Shown: positions 23,912 to 32,621 of the stretch, one piece after another
Numbering within the stretch: position 1 is the stretch's first letter
Layout: each line of letters opens with the position of its first letter
The notes under the pieces: model-generated
The model's database searches: none
Told to the model about the DNA's origin: nothing
Seen by the model: only the letters and a program-made list of their open reading frames with translations
NCBI RefSeq assembly: GCF_002093975.1
Contig: NZ_KZ084332.1
Coordinates: forward strand, 125,510 to 189,509
From: Thermoactinospora rubra
GTDB lineage: Bacteria; Actinomycetota; Actinomycetes; Streptosporangiales; Streptosporangiaceae
Length of the DNA stretch: 64,000 nucleotides
Direction of reading: 5' to 3'
Program-made: the position numbers and the translations under genes

Positions 23912-26179
23912 TCACCCGGGCTGCTGGCAGGGTGGCGTGGCTCCCGAGGCGGTGTCCGAGCCGCCGGCCGCCTGGGGCACGGTGGAGGCCGTGATCGCCC
24001 ACTTCCCGCCGCACGTGACCTTCAGGGAGGTGGAGGAGCGCACCTGCTGCTGGTAGACGGTCTCACCCGACAGGGTGTACTCGCCGGTGTTCACCACTTG
24101 GCCGTCGAGCAGGTAGGACACGCGCAGCCGTACCGGCTGGGCGTTCTCCGCGGTGACCCGCACCAGCGCGGAGAAGACGCCGTCGCCGAAGGCGGCCCGC
24201 TGGATCGCGACGGCCTGCACCGCGGCGGGGCAGGTGACGCGCACCTGGTCGGTGGCGGTCTGGCCGCCCGCGCGCGCCACGATGGACACCACCTGACCGC
24301 ACGGCGGCTGCCGGAAGACATGGCGCAGGCTCCGCTGGTAGGAGGTGTCGCCGGACAGCGTGTCGGCGGTCCCGGCGATCCGCCTGCCGTCCAGGCGCAG
24401 CTCGGCGGCCAGCTCCACCGCGTCGGTGCCGCTGGCGCGCACCGTGACCTGCCCCTGGGCCACGCCGTCGGCGTTGACCCGGACCGAGGCCGACAGGCCG
24501 GTCACCCGGGTCGGGCACCTGGGCACGTCGTAGGCGGCGCCGCGCGACCAGCCGGGCGCGGTGACGGTCAGCGTGACGCGCCGGCCGCAGGGGTGCTCGC
24601 CCAGGTCGCGCGAGAGCGTGCGGGTGTAGGAGGTGGCGCCGCTCAGCCGTACGCGCTGGGTGAGGATCGTCTCGCCGTCCACGGCGAACCGCGCGGTGAG
24701 GGCGATCTCGGCCTGGCCGGTGGTGCGCACGGACAGGGTGGCGCTCGCCCGGCCGTCCTCGGTCACGCTCAGCCCGGACACGCCCATGCCCGCGATCCGG
24801 GTGGGCGGCGTGGGCGTCACCGTGGGCGTCGGCTTGCCCGTCGGCTTACTCGTGGGCTTGGCCGTCGGTTTGGCCGTCGGTTTGGCCGTGGGCTTGGCCG
24901 TCGGCTTGCTCGTCGGCTTGACGGTGGGGGATGCCGAGGGCTGGGCCACCGGCTCCCGGCTCGGCGTCGGCCCGGCGGTGGGCTCCCCGGACTCCCCCGA
25001 CGTCGGCTCGGCCGACCCCGGCTCGGTGGACGGCTCGGCGGACGGCTCGGCGGACGGCTCGACAGGCGAGGGCGACGGGTCGACGAGGGACCCCGCGCCG
25101 GGGGACTCGGAAGGCCCAGGGGTCGCGGCCACGGCCTGCACGGGCGTGACCGGTGGCGTGCCGTCCCGACTGGCCAGCACCGCCCACGTCACCGTGCCGG
25201 CGACCACGACGCTGGCCACGCCCGCGGTCAGCCGTACGGCGTTGCGCCGGGCCGTGTTGAGCACGCTGCGGAACAGGGTGGACCCGGTGGCGGGCGGCGC
25301 GGGGGCGGCGGGCTGCTCGGGCAGCAGCGTGGGCAGCAACGCCACCAGCGCGGCCAGCCGCCGCCTGCCGCGCTCCTCCCAGTCCTCGCCGTAGGCGGCC
25401 GACGCCGCCTGCTCCAGCTCGCGCAGGAACGACAGCGCGCCCGGCGGCCGGTTGGCGGGGTTCTTGGCCATGCCGCGCATGACCAGCCCGCGCAGCGGCT
25501 CCGGCACGTCACCCACCGGGACCGGCGCGTGCAGGTGCTGGTAGCCGAGCACGCTGGGCTCGGTGGAGCGGTAGGGCCGGTGCCCGGCCAGGCACTCGAA
25601 GAAGGTCGCGGTGGCCGCGTAGACGTCGGTCGCGGGCGAGGCGGGCGCACCCGCCCACAGCTCGGGCGCCATGTACGGCGGGGTGCCCTCCGCCCGGGTG
25701 GCGGCGCCCCGCCGTACGGCGATGCCGAAGTCGACGAGCTTGCTCAACCCGTCCTCGCGGACGACGACGTTCTCGGGCTTGTAGTCGCGGTGGACCACGC
25801 CGGCCTGGTGCGCCCTGGCCAGTCCCAGCAGCGAGCCCTTGAGCACCACGAGGGCCGCCTCGGGCCCGGTCGCGCCGTGCTCGCGCAGCAGGGCGCGCAG
25901 GGAGACGCCGTTGACCAGCTCCATCACGATCGCCGCGCCCTCGGGCTCCTGGATGTACTCCCACAGCGTGGCGATGTGCTGGTCGCGCAAGGTGGTGAGC
26001 AGCCGCGCCTCCGACTGGAACCTGCCGAGCGCGACGGGATCCCGGCGCAGGTCGTCCGCCAGGTACTTGATGGCGACCTTGACGCCGGTCTCGGCGTGCA
26101 CGGCCAGGACCACCCGGCCGCTTCCCCCCGCCCCGAGCTGCCGGATCTCGGTGTAGCCCGGAGCGGTCCATTCGGTCAT
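23912..26179 (-). CDS. Transmembrane Ser/Thr protein kinase 2 with three sensor repeats
   Basis: Predicted 755 aa. The kinase domain is complete: Gly loop 16-25, Lys38, HRD 130-132, DFG 150-152, APE 171-173. A transmembrane helix at about 318-337 is followed by a Ser/Pro/Glu linker with KPTxKPT repeats (421-450), and then three tandem repeats of about 95 aa (roughly 461-556, 557-651, 652-755). Each repeat shares a DG..., LSGxTxYxR and a conserved Cys near position 71 plus a terminal Cys, consistent with disulfide-stapled beta domains outside the cell. Upstream of kinase 1 on the same strand with a 112-base gap, so a separate promoter is possible. The kinase domains of the two are clearly paralogous. 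Confidence 0.9.
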   Translation of the reverse strand: MTEWTAPGYTEIRQLGAGGSGRVVLAVHAETGVKVAIKYLADDLRRDPVALGRFQSEARLLTTLRDQHIATLWEYIQEPEGAAIVMELVNGVSLRALLREHGATGPEAALVVLKGSLLGLARAHQAGVVHRDYKPENVVVREDGLSKLVDFGIAVRRGAATRAEGTPPYMAPELWAGAPASPATDVYAATATFFECLAGHRPYRSTEPSVLGYQHLHAPVPVGDVPEPLRGLVMRGMAKNPANRPPGALSFLRELEQAASAAYGEDWEERGRRRLAALVALLPTLLPEQPAAPAPPATGSTLFRSVLNTARRNAVRLTAGVASVVVAGTVTWAVLASRDGTPPVTPVQAVAATPGPSESPGAGSLVDPSPSPVEPSAEPSAEPSTEPGSAEPTSGESGEPTAGPTPSREPVAQPSASPTVKPTSKPTAKPTAKPTAKPTAKPTSKPTGKPTPTVTPTPPTRIAGMGVSGLSVTEDGRASATLSVRTTGQAEIALTARFAVDGETILTQRVRLSGATSYTRTLSRDLGEHPCGRRVTLTVTAPGWSRGAAYDVPRCPTRVTGLSASVRVNADGVAQGQVTVRASGTDAVELAAELRLDGRRIAGTADTLSGDTSYQRSLRHVFRQPPCGQVVSIVARAGGQTATDQVRVTCPAAVQAVAIQRAAFGDGVFSALVRVTAENAQPVRLRVSYLLDGQVVNTGEYTLSGETVYQQQVRSSTSLKVTCGGKWAITASTVPQAAGGSDTASGATPPCQQPG

Positions 26180-26236
26180 GGCGATCTCCCGTCAGGAAAG
26201 GCCCATCCGATGAGACGTCCGATCAGCGCCCAAGGT

Positions 26237-26875
26237 TCACTGTCTTGTGGCGATGTGTGCGGGAACCTCCACATCGAAGCGGAGCGCCGGGTCCGGCTCC
26301 GGCGCCCCCCAGGACGTGACCAGCGGCAGCACGCCAGCCCAGACCGGCAGCTCGTAGTCCTCCGGCTCGTCGCCGGGCGCGCCGCGGCGGATCTTCACCG
26401 ACGCCTCCACCAGGGACAGCGCCAGCACCGCCGTCGCGGCCAGCTCCTTGCGCGTCGGCCGCCGCGCGTAGTCCCACTGGCCGGGCGCCAGCTGCTCCGA
26501 CAGCGCCCGCAGCGCCGCCATGCGCTCCTCCTCGTCGGCGACCAGGCGCGCCTGGCCGTAGACGATCGCCGAGCGGTAGTTGACCGAATGGTTGAAGATC
26601 GAGCGGGCCAGCACGATGCCGTCCAGGTGCGTCACGGTGACGCACACCTGCGCCCCGTCGGCGGCGCGCAGCGAGCGGGCGCCGGTGGATCCGTGCAGGT
26701 ACAGCGTGTCGCCGATGCGGCCGTACCCCGTCGGGACCACCATGGGAAAGCCGTCTGCCACCACGCCGAGGTGGCAGACCAGCCCGGTGTCGAGCACGTC
26801 GTAGAGGTCGTCGCGGTCGCTGCTGCCGCGCTGCTTCTCACGGCCGAGCCTGGTACGGGGTGTGGTCGAAAGCAT
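26237..26875 (-). CDS. Pyridoxamine 5'-phosphate oxidase-family protein
   Basis: A 212-aa split-barrel FMN-binding protein: LDTGLVCHLGVVADGFPMVVPTGYGRIGDTLYLHG is the FMN-domain start typical of flavin-nucleotide-binding proteins of the PNPOx superfamily (only short parts of that region are diagnostic). It is divergent from a MocR/PdxR regulator with 72 bases between the starts, an arrangement repeatedly seen for vitamin B6 or FMN-linked genes. It is unlikely to be the canonical PdxH, which has a different C-terminus. An F420- or FMN-dependent reductase or haem-related activity remains possible. Confidence 0.83.
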   Translation of the reverse strand: MLSTTPRTRLGREKQRGSSDRDDLYDVLDTGLVCHLGVVADGFPMVVPTGYGRIGDTLYLHGSTGARSLRAADGAQVCVTVTHLDGIVLARSIFNHSVNYRSAIVYGQARLVADEEERMAALRALSEQLAPGQWDYARRPTRKELAATAVLALSLVEASVKIRRGAPGDEPEDYELPVWAGVLPLVTSWGAPEPDPALRFDVEVPAHIATRQ

Positions 26876-26894
26876 GGCCCGACGGTAGTGAGAT

Positions 26895-26912
26895 AGTGGA
26901 CTGGCAGACCAT
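26895..26912. promoter_or_regulatory. Putative MocR/PdxR operator
   Basis: AGTGGACT-GG-CAGACCAT lies between the divergent oxidase-like and MocR genes. Read outward, the half-sites AGTGGACT and ATGGTCTG are similar to each other and resemble the AGTGGWCTA type of site reported for PdxR in corynebacteria. Assignment rests on position and this resemblance only. Confidence 0.4.
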
Positions 26913-26947
26913 GGCCACACTCCTTGCTTTCCGGGAGACCACTCACC

Positions 26948-28414
26948 ATGCGCTCCAGCGTCGACCTGCCCGTCTCGCTCTCGCGGGACTCCGACGTGCC
27001 GCTCACCACCCAGCTGAGCGACTGGCTGCGCGCCGCCATGCGGGCGGGCACGCTGCCGGCGGGGGAGCGCCTGCCCTCCTCCCGCGGCCTGGCCCGGCAG
27101 CTGGGCGTCAGCCGTACCGTGGTGACCGAGGCATACCAGCAGCTGTACGCCGAGGGCTGGCTCGACGGCCGCCACGGCTCGGGCACCTTCGTCACGGATC
27201 TGACGGTCCAGCCCAGGGAGGCCCCGCCCGAGCCGGTACGGCAGGCGCCCGCCCGGCCCCCCGCCCGCCGCGGCCCCGCCAGGCAGCTGATCAACCTGAC
27301 GCCGGGCGAGCCCTGGGTGCACGACTACGACAACGCGGCGTGGAAGCGCGCCTGGCGCAAGGCCGCCGAGCTGCCGCCGGGCAACGACCCCGACCCGCAC
27401 GGCCTGCCGCACCTGCGCGAGCTGCTGGCCGCCCACCTGCGCCGCGCCCGCGCGGTCCCCGCCGGGGCCGAGAACATCCTGGTCACCAGGGGCACCGGCA
27501 ACGGCCTGGACCTGGTGGCGCTGGCCCTGCTGGGCCACGGCACGCGGGCGGGCGTGGAGGAGCCGGGCTACCGGGTGGCGCGCAACGTCTTCGCCGCGCG
27601 GGGCGCCGAGGTGGTGCCGTGCCCGGTGGACGAGGACGGCGTGATCGTGGAGGAGCTGCCCGACGACCTGGACGTCCTCTACACCACGCCCGCGCACCAG
27701 TACCCGCTGGGCGGCCGGCTGCCCATCCCGCGCCGCGAGCGGCTGCTGGCCTGGGCCGACCGCACCGGCGCGCTGATCGTCGAGGACGACTACGACGCCG
27801 AGTTCCGCTACGACGTGGCGCCGCTGCCCGCCCTCTACGGCCTGGACCCCTCGCGGGTGGTGCTGCTCGGCACGCTGTCCAAGACGCTCGCGCCCGACGT
27901 GGGCGTGGGCTGGCTCGTCGGCTCTCCCGGGCTCGTCGACGCCATCGCGCGCCGCCGCGACGACGTCTCCGACCGGACCAGCGGCCCGGTCCAGCAGGCC
28001 GTGGTCAACCTGCTCGACCGCGGCGACCTGGAGCGCCACCTGCGCCGCATGCGCCTGGAGTACGCCCGCCGCCGCGCCGCCGTGGTGGAGATCCTCGGCC
28101 CGGTCTGCCGCCTGCGGGGCGACACCGCCGGCCTGCACGTGCTGGCCGAACTGCCCGGGGAGGCCGTCCCCAAGATCGTGGACATGGCCCGCGACCGGGG
28201 CGTCTGCCTGGACTCCGTCGAGCGCTACCACTACGGGCGCCCGCGCGTGCACGGCCTGGTCATCGGGTACGGCTCCGCCTCGCTCGCCGACGTGCGGCGC
28301 GGCTGCCGGATCGTCGCCGAGCTCGTCACCGAGCTGGGCGTCGCGGGGCCGGACGTCGCGGGGCCGGACGTCGCGGGGCCGGGCGTCACCACCGGGCCGG
28401 GCGCAGCCTCCTGA
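26948..28414 (+). CDS. MocR/PdxR-family regulator with aminotransferase domain
   Basis: Predicted 488 aa. An N-terminal GntR-type HTH (LPSSRGLARQLGVSRTVVTEAYQQL) is joined to a fold type I aminotransferase domain with the PLP lysine in GTLSKTLAPDVG. In this family the second domain senses PLP or a related aldimine rather than turning over substrate. Divergence from the PNPOx-like gene suggests it controls that gene. The C-terminus carries a three-fold VAGPD repeat encoded by a 15-bp tandem repeat, and the last 29 bases overlap the convergent DegT gene. Confidence 0.9.
   Translation: MRSSVDLPVSLSRDSDVPLTTQLSDWLRAAMRAGTLPAGERLPSSRGLARQLGVSRTVVTEAYQQLYAEGWLDGRHGSGTFVTDLTVQPREAPPEPVRQAPARPPARRGPARQLINLTPGEPWVHDYDNAAWKRAWRKAAELPPGNDPDPHGLPHLRELLAAHLRRARAVPAGAENILVTRGTGNGLDLVALALLGHGTRAGVEEPGYRVARNVFAARGAEVVPCPVDEDGVIVEELPDDLDVLYTTPAHQYPLGGRLPIPRRERLLAWADRTGALIVEDDYDAEFRYDVAPLPALYGLDPSRVVLLGTLSKTLAPDVGVGWLVGSPGLVDAIARRRDDVSDRTSGPVQQAVVNLLDRGDLERHLRRMRLEYARRRAAVVEILGPVCRLRGDTAGLHVLAELPGEAVPKIVDMARDRGVCLDSVERYHYGRPRVHGLVIGYGSASLADVRRGCRIVAELVTELGVAGPDVAGPDVAGPGVTTGPGAAS
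28340..28384. repeat. 15-bp tandem repeat, three units, at MocR 3' end
   Basis: GTCGCGGGGCCGGAC is repeated exactly twice and a third time with one change (…GGGC). It encodes the VAGPD repeats at the C-terminus of the MocR protein and lies next to the convergent overlap with the DegT-like gene. The copy number is likely to vary between strains. Confidence 0.85.
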
Positions 28415-29534
28415 GCACCGGCAGCGCCCGGCGGGCCTGCAGCGGGTCGACCGGCAGCACGTGCCGCGCCCACCAGCGGGCGGGTCCGGGGTCGGGGGAG
28501 GGGGCCACGAACCCGGGCGCGTAGTCGTCGTAGGGCGGATCGTAGAGGTAGCCGGTCGACACCCCGTGCCGCTCCAGCTCCGCGACGGCCGCGTCGCGCT
28601 CCTCCACGAGCATCGGGACGCGGAAGAGCGGCTGGTCCAGGTGGTCGCGGACGCCCGGCGCGACGCAGGGCAGCCGCGCCAGCTCGGCCACGCCCGCCAG
28701 CCGCCGGTCCCGCTCCCTCGGCACCCTGGCCAGCGCACGCGCCTGGTACCAGCGCGCCGGCCGGCCGCGCCGGGCCCGGTAGTCGTGCAGGTCGGCGCGG
28801 ACCCACGAGTCGAACAGCGGCAGCGGCTCGGCGTCGGCCGGCTCCGCGGCCTTCCGCCCGGCCCGCTCCAGCTCCTCCGCCCGCAGCGCGATCCGGTAGC
28901 CCTCGCGCTCCTCCTGCATGCCGAGCGCGCGCATGAGCCGCAGCGCCGGGCGCACCAGGCCCAGCCTGATCGCCGCCCGGCGGGCCGCCGAGGTGGCCAC
29001 GCTCAGCAGCTCGGCGCGCCAGGCTCCCGGCTCCAGCAGCCGATCCCTGGCCTGGGTGAGCTCCTTGAGGTCGCTCGGATCGGCCACCGCCAGCACGCCG
29101 CCGGATCCGGCCCCGGCGTGCTTGGACAGGCTGAAGACCCCGGCCTGGCCGAACGTGCCCAGCGGGCGCCCGCCGACCGTCGTCTCCAGGGCGTGGGCGA
29201 CGTCCTCGATGAGGATCTTCCCGGCGAAGGCGGCCACCTGGTCCGGCAGGCCGTACAGGTTGGTGGTGAGGACCGCGTCGACGGCCGCCAGGTCGATCCG
29301 GGAGACGTCGATGTTGCCGTCGCGCGGCGACAGCGGCGCCATCACGGGCCGCAGCCCGGCGGCCAGCACGAGGAAGAGGATCTCGTCGGCCGACACCGGC
29401 GACATGAGCAGCCGCTGGCCGGGCGAGCACCAGTGGCGCAACGCCAGGTACAGGCCCAGGCGGTTGGAGGGCAGCGGCAGGCAGGCGCGTCCGGTGCGGG
29501 CGGCGATCAGCCCGTCGGGGGTGGTGCGGCTCAC
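28386..29534 (-). CDS. DegT/DnrJ/EryC1/StrS-type aminotransferase
   Basis: Predicted 382 aa. It shows the sugar aminotransferase fold: LPLPSNRLGLYLAL, an ILIEDVAHALE phrase with the PLP-binding Asp, and GVFSLSKHAGAGSGG with the likely Schiff-base Lys. The family transfers amino groups to keto-sugars for surface polysaccharides, glycolipids or antibiotics. The GTG start overlaps the stop of the FemAB-like gene (4 bases), so they form an operon. The C-terminal third is longer and more basic than usual. Its 3' end overlaps MocR. Confidence 0.82.
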   Translation of the reverse strand: MSRTTPDGLIAARTGRACLPLPSNRLGLYLALRHWCSPGQRLLMSPVSADEILFLVLAAGLRPVMAPLSPRDGNIDVSRIDLAAVDAVLTTNLYGLPDQVAAFAGKILIEDVAHALETTVGGRPLGTFGQAGVFSLSKHAGAGSGGVLAVADPSDLKELTQARDRLLEPGAWRAELLSVATSAARRAAIRLGLVRPALRLMRALGMQEEREGYRIALRAEELERAGRKAAEPADAEPLPLFDSWVRADLHDYRARRGRPARWYQARALARVPRERDRRLAGVAELARLPCVAPGVRDHLDQPLFRVPMLVEERDAAVAELERHGVSTGYLYDPPYDDYAPGFVAPSPDPGPARWWARHVLPVDPLQARRALPVLRRLRPARW

Positions 29535-30652
29535 AGCGCGGTACGCAGGCGTCCGAAGGTCTTCAGCGCGCGGTCGGCCGTCCGCAGCAGCAGCGGGTTG
29601 GCCATGACCGTGGCCCGGGTCTTGCGCAGCGGGACGCGCACCAGCGAGTGCAGCGCCGCGCCCACGCTGGGCGTTACGACGCGGCCCTCGGCGACCCGCA
29701 GCTCGCCGTTCTTGAGCTTGTCCTTGTACTCCTTGTCGCCCCTGCCCATGTCGATCAGCTCGATGCCGTTCGCCGCGGCCTGCTCGGCCAGCGCCAGGTG
29801 GTGGATGAGGCCGGGGGAGAACTTGGCGAAGGCGGTGTCGTAGGCGGGGAACCACCCGGCCAGGGTCGTCCTGGTGCGCAGGCCGAAGTGCCCGGCCATG
29901 GGCGTGCCGTCGACGTAGACCATGTCGAGGACGCCGGCGAAGGAGTCGGTCCTGATGGCCAGGAGCCGTTCGACGAGCTCGACGATCCACTGGTGGGCGA
30001 ACCGGTCGGTGCGGCCCGTCCGCCGGTACTGGTCGGTCTTCCACTGCAGCAGCGTGTGCAGCGGCGCCAGGTCCTCGATGGCGAAGTCGTGGCGCAGCGG
30101 GCCCCGGTCACGCTCCAGCTTGCGGCGCTTGGCCAGCGTCGTCTTGTAGGTCTTGCCGGAGTTGGCCCGCAGGTGGGCGGTGTAGGCGTCGTGGCCGGCG
30201 CGCAGGTCGATGACGGGAGAGGGATAGGTCTCGTGCCTGACCGCCAGCAGGGCCTGCCCGGCCACCAGGTGGTCGAACTCGAAGACGTCCAGGCCGCACT
30301 GCCGGACCAGCCATCGCGGGTCCAGCTCCAGGTCCTTGACACCGACCAGGCCCTGGGCGTCGGTGAGACCGTGGGCGACCGGCCGGCCGATGCCGAAGGC
30401 GTGGCGCTCGAACGGGAAGAAGCCCACGATCTGCCCGCCGTCGTGGAGGACGGCCACCCGGACCCGGTCGCGCAGCTCTCCCACGGTGAGCGTGAACTCG
30501 GGGGAGAGGAACGGGTTGTCCAGCGCGGGATCGGCCTCCTGGAGCGCACGCCATTGGCCGATCTCCTGCTCGGTCAGATCACGGGGGTGAACGACGGTGA
30601 GGTGCACGTTTACACCGTACGGGATCCCCAGGACCACGGGACGATCTCTCAT
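29531..30652 (-). CDS. FemAB/GNAT-like acyltransferase, copy 1
   Basis: Predicted 373 aa; an in-frame GTG at 30607 would match the start of the paralogue at 41383-42510 better. The BioF2/Acetyltransf_6-like double GNAT fold has FFPFERHAFGIG, YDTAFAKFSPGLIHHL and IDMGRGDKEYKDKLKNG, which are nearly the same in the paralogue. Such proteins attach amino acids or acyl groups to cell-envelope or exopolysaccharide precursors. It is coupled to the sugar aminotransferase gene: an amino group made by the DegT enzyme could be its acceptor (inference). Confidence 0.8.
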   Translation of the reverse strand: MRDRPVVLGIPYGVNVHLTVVHPRDLTEQEIGQWRALQEADPALDNPFLSPEFTLTVGELRDRVRVAVLHDGGQIVGFFPFERHAFGIGRPVAHGLTDAQGLVGVKDLELDPRWLVRQCGLDVFEFDHLVAGQALLAVRHETYPSPVIDLRAGHDAYTAHLRANSGKTYKTTLAKRRKLERDRGPLRHDFAIEDLAPLHTLLQWKTDQYRRTGRTDRFAHQWIVELVERLLAIRTDSFAGVLDMVYVDGTPMAGHFGLRTRTTLAGWFPAYDTAFAKFSPGLIHHLALAEQAAANGIELIDMGRGDKEYKDKLKNGELRVAEGRVVTPSVGAALHSLVRVPLRKTRATVMANPLLLRTADRALKTFGRLRTAL

Positions 30653-30702
30653 GCAATTCTTAGCCGGTCACTTTGTACCGAGTCACGTTCTAATGTGAAC
30701 CC

Positions 30703-31731
30703 ATGAACGTTCCCGGCATCGACTGGCCGAAGCTGGTCGCGTGGATGCGCACGCACGTCCCCGAGGCGGGGGAGCCGCAGTCGGTCTCGCTCATCTCCGG
30801 CGGCAGATCCAACCTGACCTACCTCGTGACGGCCTCGGCGCGGCGGGTGGTCCTGCGCCGGCCGCCCCTCGGCCACGTGCTGCCGACCGCCCACGACATG
30901 CGCCGCGAGTGGCGCGTCATCTCGGCTCTGGCGGCCACGCCGGTGCCGGTCCCCGAGCCGGTCGCGTTCTGCCCGGACGCCGAGGTCCTCGGCGCGCCCT
31001 TCTACCTCATGGGACACGTCGACGGCACCGCCATCCGGACCCGCGAGGAGCTGCGGGCGACGCCGGAGCAGGCGCGGCGGCTGTCGGAGCGGCTGGCCGA
31101 GGTGCTGGCGGCCATCCACGCCGTCGACTACCGCGAGGTGGGGCTGGCCGACTTCGGCCGCCCGGAGGGGTACATGGCCCGGCAGCTGGAGCGGTGGTGC
31201 CAGCAGTGGGAGCGGTCGGCCGACCGGGACGTGCCCGAGTTCACCCGCCTGGTGGAGCGGCTGCGGGCGCGGCTGCCCGCGACCTCCGCCTCCACCCTGG
31301 TCCACGGCGACTACCGGCTGGACAACACGCTGGTACGGCTCGCGCCCGACGCCGAGATCCTGGCGGTGGTCGACTGGGAGATGTCCACGCTCGGCGACCC
31401 CATGGCCGACCTGGGCCTGACGCTCACCTACTGGCACGACCCAGGCGACGCGGAACGCGCGAGCATCCCCGTGGCCGGCGACGTGACGCTCACCCCGGGC
31501 TTCATGACCGCCGCCGAGTTCGCCGCGCACTACGCCAAGGCCTCCGGCCGCGACGTCACCGACCTGCCGTTCTACGTCGCCTTCGGCAACTTCAAGCTGG
31601 CGGTGATCGTGGAGGGCATCCATGCCCGCTTCCGCCAGGGTAAGACGGTGGGGGAGGGATTCGACCGGATCGGCGGCGCCGTGCCCACCCTCATCGCCCG
31701 CGCCCACCGGATGCTCGACCAGGAGGTCTGA
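30703..31731 (+). CDS. Aminoglycoside-phosphotransferase-like (ACAD10-type) kinase
   Basis: A 342-aa APH-fold protein. LVHGDYRLDN contains the catalytic Asp and Asn, VVDWEMSTLGDPMADLG the DxD-like metal site, and SGGRSNLTYLV the nucleotide loop. It matches the phosphotransferase family found with acyl-CoA dehydrogenases and SDRs rather than resistance enzymes. It is co-transcribed with the next SDR (3-base gap). The start lies 50 bases from the divergent FemAB-like gene, and TAATGT at 30691-30696 may be a -10 element, implying a very short leader. Confidence 0.85.
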   Translation: MNVPGIDWPKLVAWMRTHVPEAGEPQSVSLISGGRSNLTYLVTASARRVVLRRPPLGHVLPTAHDMRREWRVISALAATPVPVPEPVAFCPDAEVLGAPFYLMGHVDGTAIRTREELRATPEQARRLSERLAEVLAAIHAVDYREVGLADFGRPEGYMARQLERWCQQWERSADRDVPEFTRLVERLRARLPATSASTLVHGDYRLDNTLVRLAPDAEILAVVDWEMSTLGDPMADLGLTLTYWHDPGDAERASIPVAGDVTLTPGFMTAAEFAAHYAKASGRDVTDLPFYVAFGNFKLAVIVEGIHARFRQGKTVGEGFDRIGGAVPTLIARAHRMLDQEV

Positions 31732-31734
31732 GAG

Positions 31735-32490
31735 ATGTCGACTGTCGCGTTGATCACCGGGGCGGCGAGCGGGATCGGGGCCTCGGTGGCCCGGCGGCTG
31801 GCCCGCGGCGGGGCCCGCTGCGTGCTGGTGGACCTGGACGAGGTGGGCGCCGAACGGCTGGCCAAGGAGGTCGGCGGCCTGGCCGTGGCCGGCGACGTGG
31901 GCGACCCGGAGGTCTCCCGCCGGGCCGTGGCGCTGGCCGAGGAGCGCTACGGCAGGCTCGACCTGGTGCACCTCAACGCCGGCATCTCCAGCGGCGTCGA
32001 CCTGGCCGCCTTCGACCTGGAGCAGTACCGCAGGGCCATGGCCGTCAACGTCGACGGCGTGGTCTTCGGCGTCACCGCGGCCGTGCCGGCCCTGCTGCGC
32101 TCGGGAGGCGGCGCCATCGTGGTCACCGCCTCGCTCGCCGGGCTCGTCGGCTACGACGGCGACCCGATCTACACCATGACCAAGCACGCCGTCGTCGGGC
32201 TGGTGCGGGCGCTGGCCGCCCCGCTGGCCCAGCAGAACATCCGCATCGGCGCGGTGTGCCCGGGCTTCACCGACACGCCGCTGGTGGCCGGCATGCGCAA
32301 GGTCTTCCTCGACGCCGGCTTCCCCCTGCTGACCGCGGACGACGTGGCCGCCGCGGTCGAGTCGGCCTTCTACGCCGAGGAGCCCGGCACGCTCCTGGTC
32401 GTCCAGCCGGGCAGGCAGCCGGTACCCTACCGGCACGCAGGCGTCCCAGGGCCGGCGGGCGGGCAGCGGCCACCGTCTACCTCGCGGTGA
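31735..32490 (+). CDS. SDR-family oxidoreductase
   Basis: A 251-aa SDR: TGAASGIG near residues 8-15, NAG in HLNAGIS, Ser in TASLAG, and a YTMTKHA active site. It follows the APH-like gene by 3 bases, a pair often found in fatty-acyl or steroid-like catabolism in actinomycetes. The C-terminal extension (PYRHAGVPGPAGGQRPP) is proline-rich and atypical. Confidence 0.87.
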   Translation: MSTVALITGAASGIGASVARRLARGGARCVLVDLDEVGAERLAKEVGGLAVAGDVGDPEVSRRAVALAEERYGRLDLVHLNAGISSGVDLAAFDLEQYRRAMAVNVDGVVFGVTAAVPALLRSGGGAIVVTASLAGLVGYDGDPIYTMTKHAVVGLVRALAAPLAQQNIRIGAVCPGFTDTPLVAGMRKVFLDAGFPLLTADDVAAAVESAFYAEEPGTLLVVQPGRQPVPYRHAGVPGPAGGQRPPSTSR

Positions 32491-32621
32491 ACGAGCCGTC
32501 CACCTCCCAACAAGCTGTGAGCAAGTCCCGTGGCAAGCATCGTGCAAGTACCGGCATATACCTTGATAAACAGCAGGAGGAAGACAGAGTGTAAGCAGGC
32601 AGAGCGTAAGCGGAGGGCCAC

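Noticed and set aside
24831..24926. CRISPR-like array
   Set aside because: The repeats are in frame and encode the KPT linker of a kinase; there are no spacers.
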